In this document: piece by piece, positions 1 to 12,349 of the stretch
Position numbering within the stretch: the first letter of the stretch is position 1
Layout: each line of letters opens with the position of its first letter
NCBI GenBank assembly: GCA_039654915.1
Contig: CM077594.1
Coordinates: 22,195,001 to 22,259,000 of the forward strand
Direction: 5' to 3'
From: Aquilaria yunnanensis
Lineage: Eukaryota; Streptophyta; Magnoliopsida; Malvales; Thymelaeaceae
Length of the DNA: 64,000 bases
Translations under genes and position numbers: made by a program
Notes under the pieces: model-generated
Seen by the model: only the letters and a program-made list of their open reading frames with translations
What the model was told of the DNA's origin: nothing
Databases searched by the model: none

Positions 1-17
1 GAGCCCGCCACACTGAA

Positions 18-1604
18 TTGCAATGTGCTACTCGAGTGGCTCGGTCTTTAGCTAGAAATCCTTCTTCCTGTAAGGGCAACACTTCCATTGTGGCTGATCA
101 CTTATCTATAAGTGGAATCTCCACTGCTTTACCTGTCTTAGCTATTCCATTACCGCAAACTCCATTAGCAGATATCAGTAATATAGTTCCGACATGCCAT
201 CATTCTACGCACCCTCATTAGATTGTAAATCTAGATATTCCTCCTCAAACCCCTTCTATCCAACATCATTTACTTAGGGTTCACCCTATTCATAGCTGCT
301 CTGAGGTAGGAGAAAGCTCTTTTACTGCGGCGAAGTGGAGTAGAATTAATACTATGTCCAGACATCCCATTGAACATATACCGATTGGTCTGTTCAATGA
401 AAATACAGTTCCTGTTACAAGTTTGCTCATCCTTACTACCTATTCCTTCATATTATTTACTCCATCAGTAATCACAAAATTATATGTTCTATTCTGACAT
501 TATTATTGAATAGACACAACTGTCGATGTCAATGTGGCTGAACCGCTGCATGGTGATCAGGATTCTCGTGGGGATGATCATCACCGTATGCTCTTTTGCC
601 TATGCCACTACAATTACTTCCACCTTCTTTAAACCTGTTCCATGATATTACTTTCTAATTCAGGTACATGCTTTGAGTATGAAGACATCGGTCCTCCTAC
701 ATGTGTTTGTCCTCACTGCGGGGCTATTATGTGGTACCAAGAAAGGAGCAACAGGTACCACCGTACATCGAATCCAGAATTCTCTATATGTTCTAGGAAA
801 GGGAAAGTTTCGATTCCTTATTCACCACCACCCCCGGACTTTATACGTCAGCTATTTGACTATAATGGAGATCAATTGTCGCGCTACTTTCGTCGGCATA
901 TACGAGAAATTAATTCAAGATTTTCCTTCACCTCCACTGAGGCATATGTCGATTCAAGTACACATGATGGCCAAGGTCCACCGGTGTTTCACTCTTGTGG
1001 AATGAATTATCATCCAATTGGATCCCTATTCCCTAATAGTGGAGATCGTTCGCGGTTTGCCCAGCTTTACATGTATGACACAGATCATGAGACATACAAT
1101 AGGATTATGAGCTTTGGTGATGGGATGTATACTGAGTATGATAGAATGATCATAGATGGTCTAATTCAGGTGTTTAATGAGCATAATGAATTGGTTAGAT
1201 TCTTCAGGATGGCAAGAGATCAGTTAAATAACAGTCCAATACCTCCTGTCCGCATTTGACTACTTAGTTCTAGAGGAAAGGATAAATGTTATGATTTGCC
1301 TATTTCGAACGAGGTCGCTGGACTATTTGATGGTATTGATGAGGAGGGTGGCAACTATCGTGACATATTGGTTTACCTATGGAATTCTGAGCCGCGTACT
1401 ATTGATTTTTTCCATCCGAAGCGTTGTGCATTGCATTTCCCGTTATTCCTTGTGTATGGAGAAAATCATTATCATTTGGAAATAAGCTACTATACCGAGG
1501 ACGGAGAATTGATTCCCATAGGAACAGTTACACCAAGAGAGTTCTATGCATATCAACTCCAACAGCGTCGTAACGTCCATTCACTCATCCTTCTGGGAGG
1601 TTGA
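18..1604 (+). pseudogene. Helitron A RepHel, N-terminal segment (broken)
   Basis: Open pieces at 18-221, 642-1259 and 1296-1604 together match the N-terminal region of plant Helitron RepHel. The 642-1259 piece (205 codons) has a zinc-finger-like start (CPHCGAIMW) and the family block around FAQLYMYDTDHE. The corresponding region of Helitron B (51227-50496) contains FAQLYIHDTKHE at the same place. The piece ends at a TGA near 1257 and the protein resumes in another frame at 1296. The 18-221 piece resembles the serine/proline-rich leader of Helitron B at 52277-51843 (shared pattern PxTPLxDI). The ATG assigned to any piece is arbitrary because the gene is broken. Confidence 0.7.
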
Positions 1605-1802
1605 CTGTTTCACGAGTACGTTGTTGATGCTTACTGTGTCATTTTTGAATCTCAATTTTCATGGCTCAAACGAAACAGAAATTGGTTTCGTGCCGAAATT
1701 TTATGTGGCCTACAGGATGCGGTTAATAGAGGTGACACAAATGGCTCCTTATATGGTAGAAGAACAATTCTCCCATCTTCCTTTGTTGGAGGGCCTAGAT
1801 AT

Positions 1803-2949
1803 ATGATGCAGAGCTATCAAGATTCAATGGCCATTTGTAGAGTTATGGAGTATCCTGACCTATTCATCACTTTAACTTGTAACCCTAAATGGACAAAAAT
1901 TAAACACTTCCTTGAATTGATCCCTGGCCAACCTACTGAAGATAGACCTAATATCGTCAATCATGTATTCATGATGAAGCTTCATAACTTTAGAGACGAT
2001 TTAACTAAACACAAACACTTTGGCCGTGTTGTTGCAGGTACAATTCATTTCCAAACTACTCATTAGTTACTTATTAAATGAAAAACATTCTTTTATCTTT
2101 CAATATTTCCCCTTATTAATAACTTAACATCTTACATATCTTTGCACTGTTGAGTTCCAAAAAAGAGGTCTCCTTCATGCGCACATTGTGCTCTTCCTTC
2201 ATCATGAGGATAAGATTAATACTCCTTAGAAAATTAATCGTCTCATCTTTGCTAAACTTCCTGATAAGGATAAAGACCCTATTGGATATAAAGCAGTTGT
2301 GACTCATATGCTACATGGCACTTGTGGGGCAGCAAATCCACGATGTCCCTACATGGTAAACAATACTTGTAGCAAGCATTACCCACGCTCATTCCAAAAT
2401 GAGACAATAATTAATGATGATGGTTTTCCCCTTTACCATTGAAGGAATGACGGTCAATATGCTATTATCCATGGTATACCGTTGGATAACCGCTGGGTCA
2501 TCCCACATAATCGTGACCTTTGTGTGAAAAATGATTGTCATGTCAACGTAGAGCTCACTAACTTGGACATGTGTGTTAAGTACCTTTGCAAATATGTTAA
2601 CAAGGCCATAGACATGTCCACGGTTCTTGTAGAAGCAGATCATCCTCTGCATTATAATGGGCCCAAAAATGATGCTGCTCATAATGATGAGAGCAAACAA
2701 TATATGAACTGTCGTTTTGCCTCTGCATCAGAAGCAATATGGCGAATCTTTGGCTTTTTTATTCATGAGCATCATCCATCAGTAGAGCGGCTATCTTTTC
2801 ATTTACCGGGTGAACAGAGTGTTTTATATGAAGATCATGATGACTTGCGTGATGTCGTCCGTGCACATGAGGAAAGTATGACAAAGTTTCAGGCTTGGAT
2901 GCACTGTAACTCTGTTGATGATTTTGCTCGCACATTGACATACATTTAG
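1803..2949 (+). pseudogene. Helitron A RepHel, HUH Rep nuclease segment (broken)
   Basis: Rolling-circle replication initiator domain. The first Rep motif reads LFITLTCNPKW within 1803-2066. About 110 bases of intron-like sequence follow, and the protein resumes near 2148 with FQKRGLLHAHIVLFL, whose His-Ala-His is the HUH metal-binding motif. The next part contains KYLCKYVNKAID (2482-2949), the family region with the catalytic tyrosines. In-frame stops occur near 2226 (TAG) and 2440 (TGA), so no functional nuclease can be made. The expected acceptor at the intron end reads GCAC instead of GCAG, another probable lesion. Helitron B has the same exon break. Confidence 0.8.
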
Positions 2950-2964
2950 TTCCCAGAACATTTT

Positions 2965-5035
2965 GTGTGGAATAGGCAAATCAAACAGTGGACTCGCCAA
3001 CGTCGGGGACGCAGTATTGGGAGGATTTACTTTGTTCACCCAACTTTAGGTGAAATATTCTACCTCCGCATGCTCTTAAATGTCGTTAAGGGACCCAGGT
3101 CATATGAGGAGATTCGCACGGTCCATGGTGTACCTTATGCAACATACAGGGAAGTATGCTCCGCGCTTGGTCTTTTTTATGGTGACGGAGAATGGCATCA
3201 GTGCTTGCGGGAGGCAGCACAGTGGGCGTCTGGACCTCATTTACTATAACTATTTGTCATATTCTTGTTTTTCTAGAAGGTTGATGACCCACTAGCCTTG
3301 TGGAGGTGTAACATTGATACCCTCACTGAAGACATATTATTTCATCAACAGAGGCTTTTAAACAACCGGTAGTTAACTATGATGAATGAAGAGAAGTAGA
3401 ATTATGCACTGTATGATATTGAACAGGCATTGAATAAAGTTGGTAGAAGCTTGAGGGAATTTCCTACTATTCCATTCCCGTAAGTGGATCCTAGGATGAT
3501 GTTACAAAACTCATTGCTCATAGAGGAGTTGAACTATAATAGGACGACATTGGCTTTAGAACATGCTGACCTGGTTAGCAATCTTAATGCTGGTCAATGC
3601 CATATTTACACATCATTGATGCACTCGGTTCAACACCGTACTGGTGGGTTCTTCTTCGTCCATGGAAGTGGTGGTACTGAAAAGACTTTCGTATGGAGGA
3701 CAATTATTTCTAAACTTCGGTCTGATGCTCGGATTGTACTTGCAGTGACTTCTTCTGGTATTGCTTCACTATTATTACCTGGAGGGACAACTGCTCATTC
3801 CCGGTTTAAGATCCCGATCCCAATAGAGAATATATCTGTATGCCATATTAAAAGGTCTACTCCAATGGCAGAGCTTCTTTGCAATACCGATTTAGTAATA
3901 TGGGATGAAGCTCCAATGGCACATCGGCATACGTTTGAGGCTGTGGACTGAACGTTTCATGATATTCTCTTCGTTATCGATCCTGCTGCTACAACAAAGG
4001 TTTTTTGGGGTATGACAGTTGTCCTCGGAGGTGATTTTTGCCAAATCTTGTTAGTTATTCCACGTGGTACTCGAGCATATATAGTTGGAGCATCAATATT
4101 ATCATCTCCTCTTTGGCAACATTGTACACTATATTCTCTTACAGATAACATCAGGCTACAAAATTGTAGATTACCTGAAGTCTCACTGTTCAACCATTGG
4201 GTTATGACAGTTGGGGATGGGTCAGTTCCGTCATGTCAGTTATCAGAAGATGAGGAGGAACCATCGTGGATTGCAATCCCTAATGATTTCTTGATTCCTT
4301 CTTTTGCTGATCTGATTGCTGACATTATCTCCTCGACTTACCCAGAATTGACTGCTAGATTTGAGGACACCAGTTACCTAAAAGAAAGGGCTATTCTTTC
4401 ATCAACTAATGATATTGTAGATATTGTCAATGACCGTGTCATTAGTATGCTCCCCAGTGATATGCAAACATTTTTCAATGCTAACAAGGTCTCCCAAGCA
4501 TCTGATAACTTCGAAGCACACACCTTGCTATACCCAACTGAGTACCTTAATACTTTCAAGTTTTCTGGTTTTCCTAACCATGAACTACGACTGAAGGTCG
4601 GTGTTCCGGTTATGTTGATGAGGAACTTGAACCAATCTCTTGGGTTATGCAATGGCACACGAATGGTTGTCACGCGGTTGGCTCAGACAGTTATTGAAGC
4701 AGAAATTATAACAGGTCTTAACTCTGGGTGACGATTTTTTATACCGCTGGTTAAAATGGTCCCTTCTGACACTGATATCCCATTTATGTTCTGTCTAAGG
4801 CAATTCCCTCTGAAGGTTTGTTTTGCCATGACAATAAACAAAAGTTATGGACAAACTTTCAACCATGTAGGCCTATATCTTCCCTAACCTGTTTTCAGCC
4901 ATGGCCAATTGTATGTTGCTGCATCACGAGTTACCAGTCCTTCAGGGTTTCGTGTCCTCCTTCAAACAAAAGATCCTACTAAGCCACTGACTCGAAATAT
5001 TGTGTACTGTAAAGTCTTCCAGCGACTATACTGAC
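2965..5035 (+). pseudogene. Helitron A RepHel, PIF1-like helicase segment (broken)
   Basis: 5'-to-3' DNA helicase domain of the SF1 PIF1 family fused to the Helitron Rep. Pieces at 2965-3249, 3484-3951 and 4012-4731, then a further frame to about 5032, cover the domain. Walker A reads GSGGTEKTF, where the family has glycine in place of the glutamate; Walker B reads VIWDEAPM; motif III reads GGDFCQ; the C-terminal motifs GQTFNHVGLYLP and GQLYVAASRVTS lie at 4850-4945. A TGA interrupts at 3949-3951, another at 4729-4731 and a TAA near 4885. The altered Walker A alone would be expected to abolish ATP binding. Confidence 0.85.
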
Positions 5036-5111
5036 CTTCCTCTTTGTTTCATCCACTGCAGTATGCTACATGTCATTCTCTATGTACTTTATATTCTAAC
5101 TGTTCTTTACT

Positions 5112-7860
5112 ATGTTCTCTGAAATCATTACTTCAGCCTCCCAACTGCAGATAAAAATGAGACCACATTTCACCCTACTCAGCCAGTTGAGCCCATTCAG
5201 CTATAAATGGACGATCAACGTGCGTCTTACCCGCTTGTGGGATTCTATAAATGCTACAACACTGAAATGTTATAGCATTGCGATGACACTACTTGATGAA
5301 CAGGTATCCTTTACTTTCCCCCTTTATTGTCATACAACATAGTTTCTTCCTTCCTCCTTACGTTATTTTCCATTTCTTGCTTACTTGTCATTCCTGCATG
5401 GTTCTAGATTTTAAACTTCATTATGTTTCCCCTGCAACATAATCATATTCATGCCATGGTTGCATCTTCTATTGCTCCTAAATTCAAGTCTCAATTGTAT
5501 GAAGGGAATGTCTACATCTTCTCCAACTTTAGCGTCTTCAGGGCTGATAAAGGGTACAGACCAGTTACTAACGAATTAGTCATTCGTTTTAATGCATCGA
5601 CAACATGCACTTTCGTCCCTGACCCTGTTCCCAACATCACCTCTTACAAGTTTGAGTTTGTTCCCCTCGAGGAAATTCACCAATGATACCCTTTGAATGT
5701 TCAACTATGCGGTAATACTTCTCAAACTTACCATTTCATGAACTAAGTTTGACTACTTCAACTTAAGTTACGATACACTTTCTATCACTCGTAGATGTTC
5801 TCGGTAAACTAATTGCCATTGGCTCCAATGCTGAAACCGTCAGATCTGATGGTGTTATCACTAAAATGTGAATTATAAAGCTCCAGAGTTTGAGGTAATC
5901 GAATACCCTTATTGTTACATTGACGTCAGTCCCACTATTGATCTTACTTTAATTCCAATACACTTATACTTACATCCATCACTCTTATTTAGTGCCTCCA
6001 CCATCGACATAACTCTTTGGGGGGACTAAGCAAATTTGCTTGACTTCGATGCGCTGAAGCACACACCAACAAACAACATTCTTGTCGTCACTCCAACATC
6101 TGTAAAGATGTGTCAGGGTATGTGCTTACACATATTCCCAATACTCGCTCAGTTTAACTCCTTAACTAGTAACTTTATACCTTTTGCTATTGTTAACTTC
6201 CAGGTCAGTACAATCTTACTTCCACATCGGGCATAAAAATTTATATTAATATTAATGTCGATGAAGTGCAGCAATTCCTTTGATTGTATGACCATCTCAC
6301 TTTCTGTTCTATTTTCACTTCCTTCCACTTCCCTGTTAAAACTGATATACTATTCGTTCCTGGCATCTCACAAAACCTTAATGTATGCCACTAGGTCATC
6401 CACTGAAAATGACATCGTGCGAGAATATGTTCCTTTACCATTTGAACGATGTAAGGAACATAGGGTAATTTATGGAAGGCAGAAAAATATTGTAGAAATT
6501 AATGATTTGCTTAGTCGTGGCCCCTTATTTGTAAGTAATTGTACTTTTAACGCCTTTATAAATTAGTGATATAACTTTCAGCTGACCTTTACCGCCACCA
6601 CCTTATTATTTACCAAAGGAAAATATTTACTCCATTCGCGCCACTGTGTCCGAGGTACTTGCTGAACGTGGATGGTGGTATTTAGCCTGCAAAAAATGTT
6701 GCAGACGAGTTGAATCAATCGGATTAACTTATTTCTACCATCAGTGCAACATTGAGAACCAGACACCACCTCTACGATATATACTTATCATTATTCCTCA
6801 TTTTATCCTTCAATTGTCTATGTGTTATATTCTGTTAATGAAATATATTCTCTTATCCTTCCAACTTATGTTACAGGTATAAGGCTATTGTAAGCACGGT
6901 GTTCACACTGCTTGACTTTGTAGCTGCCAAGTTCTTTACTTCCTCCGCTACGGCTCTTCGTGCCCTCAAGCAATCGGTTCTTTTTTATATTATTGACCTT
7001 ATTCATCAATCATTTGCCTATATTATACACCTCACCAATCCATTTACTTCACCACTACTCAATGGCTTATTCAATGTCTCTCTTAATTCTATAGGATGAT
7101 GGGCCTGCAAAACTTCAACATGTTTTCAGCCAAGCATTGAATCGTGAACTGATTCTGGAGGTTGAACTCAGTTCATTTAACTTTCAGAATCCTTCTTCCC
7201 CTATTACTCTGAAGAAGTTTCACACGATTAATCATGATGAGGAGGCGCTCGCATTTTGCCTTAGAGACCAACTTGTATGGTTCTCTAAATTCTTAATTTC
7301 TCAAACAACCCTTTTATTTGTGTCCCTTACCTGACTTAACCTTTCTTTTCATGTTCCAGCGACCAAGCCAATTGCCATAGGAATCCATCAATTATTTTGC
7401 TAATGAAAGGGCTCACATATCTTCTGTGAACATATCATCAACTATTGAAGTTGATATTGCCTCTGCTTTATAATCCCCGCACTCACATTTCATTTTACTT
7501 CTTTTAGAGCTTACATTCCACAATAACGTTTCTTATTAACTTCAAATCTCCACAGGTTGGACCTTAGGAATACCCTTTCCAAATCTCATGCTCACATAAA
7601 GCCTGATGCATTCGTGTACACTTTTATTGCAGCCCATGAATGGTACTCCTTTTCCCTTTTCTATTTATAGATTTTTCTATTTTCATGCACTTATACTTTC
7701 ATCAATATTTACATGTGTCTTTACAATCTCCCACATCTACTTATTAATTCCCATCTTCACAGGATCAAATTAGTGGAGAACTTCGACATTGCCGCATAAT
7801 TTGCGATAATAGAAGATCCTTCCATTATATAACTGTTCCTTTATACATCATGATTGAATG
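5112..7860 (+). pseudogene. Helitron A RPA70-like single-strand-DNA-binding gene, decayed multi-exon
   Basis: Plant Helitrons commonly carry RPA large-subunit-like genes thought to coat single-stranded DNA during rolling-circle transposition. Here 5150-5300 encodes an OB-fold start (WTINVRLTRLWDS, then MTLLDEQ), and 5440-5686 continues after an intron with HAMVASSIAPKF and YKFEFVPLEEI, the DUF223/RPA DNA-binding-domain pattern. At 6646-6760 the sequence GWWYLACKKCCRRV resembles the RPA70 C-terminal zinc ribbon, and 7100-7280 (RELILEVELSSFNFQ) continues that domain. Exons are separated by AT-rich introns. The C-terminal exons beyond 7360 carry stops. Exon edges are approximate. Confidence 0.65.
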
Positions 7861-7928
7861 CACATGGTTTTACTCTAACACATTAGACAATTGGTTTTAT
7901 TTCAGAAATGTTTTTGTATGACCTATTT

Positions 7929-7958
7929 ACCTGTCCGTTAGACGGGTTATAAAACTAG
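7929..7958 (+). other. Helitron A 3' terminus: hairpin and CTAG end
   Basis: A 7-bp stem (7929-7935 with 7941-7947, one G-T pair) and a 5-base loop are followed by TATAAAA and CTAG at 7955-7958, then T. Helitrons end in CTRR preceded by a short hairpin and insert between A and T, so this fits exactly. Confidence 0.88.
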
Positions 7959-8455
7959 TTGAGATGTAATCATTGTATATTACAACATACAAATGGGAGG
8001 ATGTTGGAGAATAAACTCGGTAAGTTTTCTCATTTTTTAAATACCCAAATCACCTATTTAATTATTCATATATTACATATAAAATGATCATATATCACGG
8101 GTATAAAATTGTCTATCAATAGTTCCAAGGTTATAAAAATTTCTAATTTGTATATTATATTTTGCATGGCTACTGCACATACATATATAGCTTACACGTA
8201 TTTTAGGCTCAAAAATTTCTTTTGCCAGTTATAATAAAACGTTATTTACATCCCTGTCTATATATGTTCTTCATTGGAATAAATCATGCAACTGATGAGA
8301 AATAATAAGGATATTCCATTAAATAATATAATTTAAGTGACATCTACCTTTTAATAACATAGATATTGTATGATAAATAAATTCTAATTTATAAACTAGT
8401 AGATTCAAACGCTAATCCACAAGCTGATTATTCATTATCCTATTTCTCATCCTCA
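7959..8455. other. AT-rich spacer without recognisable gene
   Basis: Low-complexity AT-rich DNA to the right of Helitron A. I see no coding or structural signal in it. Confidence 0.6.
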
Positions 8456-8686
8456 TTATGACCTTTCTTCTAATCCAACTTCCTCTACCTCGCTATCGAA
8501 GATTACCTCCATAAAAACTTCCTTGGAATCAATTGCTAATTTTCGAGCCTCTTCTTTGAAAGTATCCAATTCATCCCAAGTACATAAATAGCTCGAATCA
8601 TAAGGGTTTAGTTGTATCAATTTCACATAAAAACCAATAATCTTTAGCTTGAATTCCGCCCAATGGGCTCTGGGAAGTTTGTTCAT
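8456..8686 (-). CDS. Hypothetical small acidic ORF, possible gene fragment
   Basis: A 76-codon frame, acidic toward its C-terminus (FDSEVEEVGLEE), with no family I recognise. It deserves mention only because a TATAAATA box lies about 285 bases upstream on the same strand (8970-8977) and because it is one of the few open frames in this spacer not explained by a transposon. It may be the first exon or remnant of a host gene, or chance. No signal peptide or membrane segment is visible. Confidence 0.25.
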   Translation of the reverse strand: MNKLPRAHWAEFKLKIIGFYVKLIQLNPYDSSYLCTWDELDTFKEEARKLAIDSKEVFMEVIFDSEVEEVGLEERS

Positions 8687-8969
8687 AAATCTTCAATATC
8701 TCCGTTTCGACTTAGGGCTTTCCATTAATAGGCTGTCCGAATCATTGCTGAAAATTCGTGGAAAAAGAAAGATTCATCACATGTTTTTTCCTAAGTTTCT
8801 AAAGAAATAAAAAATAATAATATATTTTCAAACTAACAATGAAATATAGTCTTCTCCTTCGAGTCTTGGTTCCTTCTCGTGATCACCTGCATTATCTCTT
8901 GGTTCGGCGATATTTGCATCTTGTGTCTAAAATATTCTTCAGATCTTAATGGCCTTTTGGGATTAAGGC

Positions 8970-8977
8970 TATTTATA
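8970..8977 (-). promoter_or_regulatory. Candidate TATA box upstream of the 8456-8686 ORF
   Basis: TATAAATA on the - strand within a less AT-rich stretch. Such boxes also occur by chance in AT-rich DNA. Confidence 0.25.
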
Positions 8978-9034
8978 GAGTGTAATTGTTGTTTATATGA
9001 AGGAAAAGATCTTTTCTAAATCCCTTAGTATTTA

Positions 9035-9860
9035 GAACCCTATAAATCAGTATTTAAGTATATCAATTTTTTTTTTATTTTTTAATAGTATAATATCTTT
9101 TTCCTTGACTTATGCATTCATCCTTCATTTTTTAAGTTACATACAACTTATTTTCCATTTTACCCTCTCTAATACCTTTAAGTTACCGTAGAATGATAAA
9201 TGAACCTCGATTTTCCAATTTACATACCACATGTCGTTTCCATTTTGCCCTCTCTAATACCTATAACTTACCTTAGAATGATAAAAAAAAATATTAATTG
9301 CCATTTCTAAATAAATAAAAATTACTATTTACAGTAAATAATTCTCTTACTGCAATTAATTTTAATTATATTACTATAATTTTCTCTTCTTTGAATTATT
9401 CTTTCCCACTATGGTTACCCTAGTACAAATGAGTGATATTCCATTTTTTTTTCAGACTCTTTTCTTCTATAACTCTAAATACGTTAAATATGTAACTCTT
9501 TTTTTTTTTAACATAAGATCACTATAAATACCTATTCAAGTATATCCATAATTTTTTTCTATTATTATAATTTCTTTTTCCTTGAATTATGCATTCATTC
9601 TACACTTTCCAATTTACATATGAATTATTTTTTATTTTTGCCTCTATAATAAGTGTATCCTACCTTATAATGAGAGAAGAATTATTAATTATTCATTTTT
9701 AAATCAATTTAAATTACTTTTTATAGTGAATAATTTTTTAACATAAGAACACTATAATTAGTATTTAAGTATATCAATATTTTTTAAATTTTCTATTATT
9801 TTAATTTTCTTTTCCTAGAATTTTGCATTCATTCTTTCATTTATTCTTTGCTACTATACT
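9035..9860. repeat. Three diverged copies of an AT-rich spacer repeat
   Basis: Segments near 9035-9190, 9525-9660 and 9745-9850 share a common order: a 'ctataa...tatttaagtatatc' start, a T-rich stretch, 'tttttccttgaattatgcattcat', then a pyrimidine-rich tail. They are clearly related but diverged, so this is an old local duplication. No coding potential. Confidence 0.6.
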
Positions 9861-9905
9861 GACCAGAGTTAACGTGAATCCTATTTGATTTCCTTCATAC
9901 TCTTT

Positions 9906-9925
9906 GTGCCTATTTGGGAAGCGCG
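9906..9925 (+). repeat. Left terminal inverted repeat of the Harbinger element
   Basis: About 12 bases match the right end strongly, with weaker similarity for a further 8. Preceded by TTT. Confidence 0.75.
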
Positions 9926-10261
9926 TTTCCCTTGTAAAACACTCGTTAAACGCTGACAGGAAAAATTTTCAGTGTTTGGTTTCCATTCAATTGAAAAATC
10001 AGGAAACGCTAAACTTTCGCCACCGAAGAGATCGGACCGCTAAACGCAGAAAGCTCCCTACCCTTAACATTTAACCTGAACTTCTAGTGTTTGACAACAA
10101 AATTATCAATTATATCCACAAAAATTTCAAGAAGCGCGAAAGAATTAATGGATTTGGTGCCACAATCACAGTATTGAAGAAGAGATAGGGACGAAATTTA
10201 CAGAGAACACAATAATTCATCTGAACAGGGCAATCGATGGACGAAGTCGAATCAATGCCTA

Positions 10262-10456
10262 TAAGTGTTTGTTTCTTGTTTCTTGTTTCTTATTTTTTGT
10301 TGTAGTGATTGCATCGAATGATCGTGTGTCTCCTATTCTGTATATGCGTAAAACTGATTTTTCTTTAGTGTTTGTTTCTTGTTTCTTGTTCTAGCTTTTA
10401 TGCGTAAAATCGTGTTTGTTTCTTGTTTCTTGTTCTAGCTTTTATGCGTAAAACTG
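10262..10456 (+). repeat. Minisatellite inside the Harbinger element
   Basis: The motif 'gtttgtttcttgtttcttgt' followed by 'tctagcttttatgcgtaaaa' recurs at 10265, 10371 and 10412. Units are of unequal length; no coding function is visible. Confidence 0.6.
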
Positions 10457-10872
10457 ATTGTCATAGGCATAAGAGGAAGCCTTTTCCATAAACAAAGCAA
10501 CAATCGTTTCTTTTGTTGCAACCCTGCACACACATAGAGCAACAAACAAAACAGGCATAAAAGAAAGCCTTTTCGACAAGCCAATCTGTCAATAATCAAA
10601 CAACAGTAAATGTCAAAATTTAGTAATTCAATAACACAATATCTGAATTGTTTTATGCATATGATATGCTTTTTAGGTAAGTTAACTAAGCTGAAAGTAA
10701 CCGAAGTATACATTTCAATAAAAAATAAATTTGTGGCTGAACCTAAAACCTTTTTAGGAGTTTTGTTTGCTTACTTGGCTAGATATGCAAAACCAATCTT
10801 AAGTTTTAGTGTTTAGTTTCTAAATTTACTTGATTGAAAGTAGTCTACTTGCATAATATTTTTTTTTTTTAG

Positions 10873-11859
10873 ATGGAGAATCATAACTCTCAGACCAGTA
10901 ACAAACATGTTGGTGGAAGAGCACAGTGGGAACCTGTAGATGTCATTATATTTTGTGACATATGCAAGAAATGACTTGATGATGGTAATAGGCAAGGTGG
11001 TGGCCTAAAAAAATTTTCATGGAAGACCAAAGCAAGTAAGTTCAAAAATAAGACAGGGTTGTGTTATAGTGGTCCCCAAATGAAACATAAGTGGGATAAA
11101 TTAAAAAAGGATTGGAAGAATTGGATGACACTTAAGAGACTTTCCATAGGGTTAGGATGGAACTCATGTATAGGCACAGTCGATGCTTCTAATCACTGGT
11201 AGGACAAGAATATAAAGGTTTCTTTGAAAAAAAAATTATCTTAGATTTATTTTAAAAAATATATAAGTACCATTACATATGATACATATCTTCTGATTTT
11301 TTTTAATTGTTGCATGCAGGCTAATCCATAAATTGCCAAGTTTAGAACAAAAGGCATAGATCCTGAGATAGTAGAGAAGTTAGATGCACTATTTTTTGGT
11401 GCAGTTGCTAAGGGTGATGATATGTGGGCTCCATCAGATGGGCGTCCCCCCCAAAGATTTTTCCAGGCTTTATCGACCCAAAAGTCTTGCTTAGCAGATA
11501 CAAGCAATGCTCTTACTGGTTTTGAAGAACTTCCTGTTGATTCGAGCATCCCAAATGGGAATATGTCCATTGAAAATGAGGATGTTGAAGGGGTTAATTA
11601 TGATTCAGATGTAGATGAGAATCCAGTAAGGAAAAGAAATAATAAGTTACCTTCTACACAAAAAAAGAAACAATTGTGTACCAAACCAAAAGGAGGAGCT
11701 TCAATGTTGTCAGCAAAAATAGATGACATTAAAGAAGGTATTGAAAATCACAAGAATGCCATCATGGCAAGAATCAACAAGCTGCCTCCTACAATTTCTG
11801 ATGCAGTTGAGGTTTTGATCTCCATGGAGGATGATGTACCACCATGTAGCCCACTTTAA
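10873..11859 (+). pseudogene. Harbinger Myb/SANT-like DNA-binding protein (broken)
   Basis: ORF1-type partner of PIF/Harbinger transposases, thought to bind element ends and recruit the transposase. The first exon (ATG at 10873) encodes a trihelix/Myb-like domain with the tryptophan pattern AQWEP, KFSWKTK, KHKWDKLKKDWKNW and GLGWN. An intron separates it from the second part, which starts near 11320 after an AG and continues to 11859 (AKFRTKGIDPEIVEKLD and the acidic/basic tail at 11570-11720). In-frame stops occur near 10972 (TGA), 11201 (TAG) and 11328 (TAA), so it is a pseudogene. The family match rests on the tryptophan spacing. Confidence 0.7.
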
Positions 11860-12349
11860 CGATTCGCAACTAAGCTTCTATTAAACAAAGAGAAGCGTGA
11901 GATGTTTATGGCACTCAAAAGCTACTCTACAAGGATCTAGTACTTGAAAGCTGAAGAAAGCGAGCCAGAAGCAAATGAAGCACGCACTTTTAGTAGTCTA
12001 TTAGGAAATAACCAATTCAATTTTGATTCTTTGGTTGTTGCTAGGTTTAGGTTGTTGCTAGGTTTATATTTCACTTTGTGGACCCTATTATGCTAATTTA
12101 GTTTTATTTTGAGGAGTAATTTAGGTTTATAGTTACTAGTTTTATGTTTTCAAACATACCCGGTTAGCTATATATACTTTTTACAGAATTTCACTATATT
12201 TGATGGCTGAAACTTTTTTATATTGTTAGTGAACATATTTACTATAAAATATAGGATATTTAAATTGTTGGTTCTATCAATGGGTAACAATTGATGCTTT
12301 GAACTTACAAGAAATTTTCACATTTAATCCAAATTCTAATTCAGATGAA

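Larger units (their letters stand above)
1..7958 (+). mobile_element. Helitron A, decayed autonomous-type rolling-circle transposon (5' end outside window)
   Basis: The segment encodes, in order, the N-terminal region, HUH Rep nuclease and PIF1-like helicase of a plant Helitron, followed by RPA-like single-strand-binding exons, and it ends in a canonical Helitron 3' terminus (hairpin, AT-rich spacer, CTAG, then T). This is the known layout of autonomous plant Helitrons. The same protein order occurs on the other strand in Helitron B, which supports the assignment. All coding parts carry stops or frameshifts, so the copy is dead. The left end (expected to start with TC) is not visible; the region near base 18 already matches the N-terminal part of Helitron B, so the true start is probably only a short way to the left. 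Confidence 0.88.
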
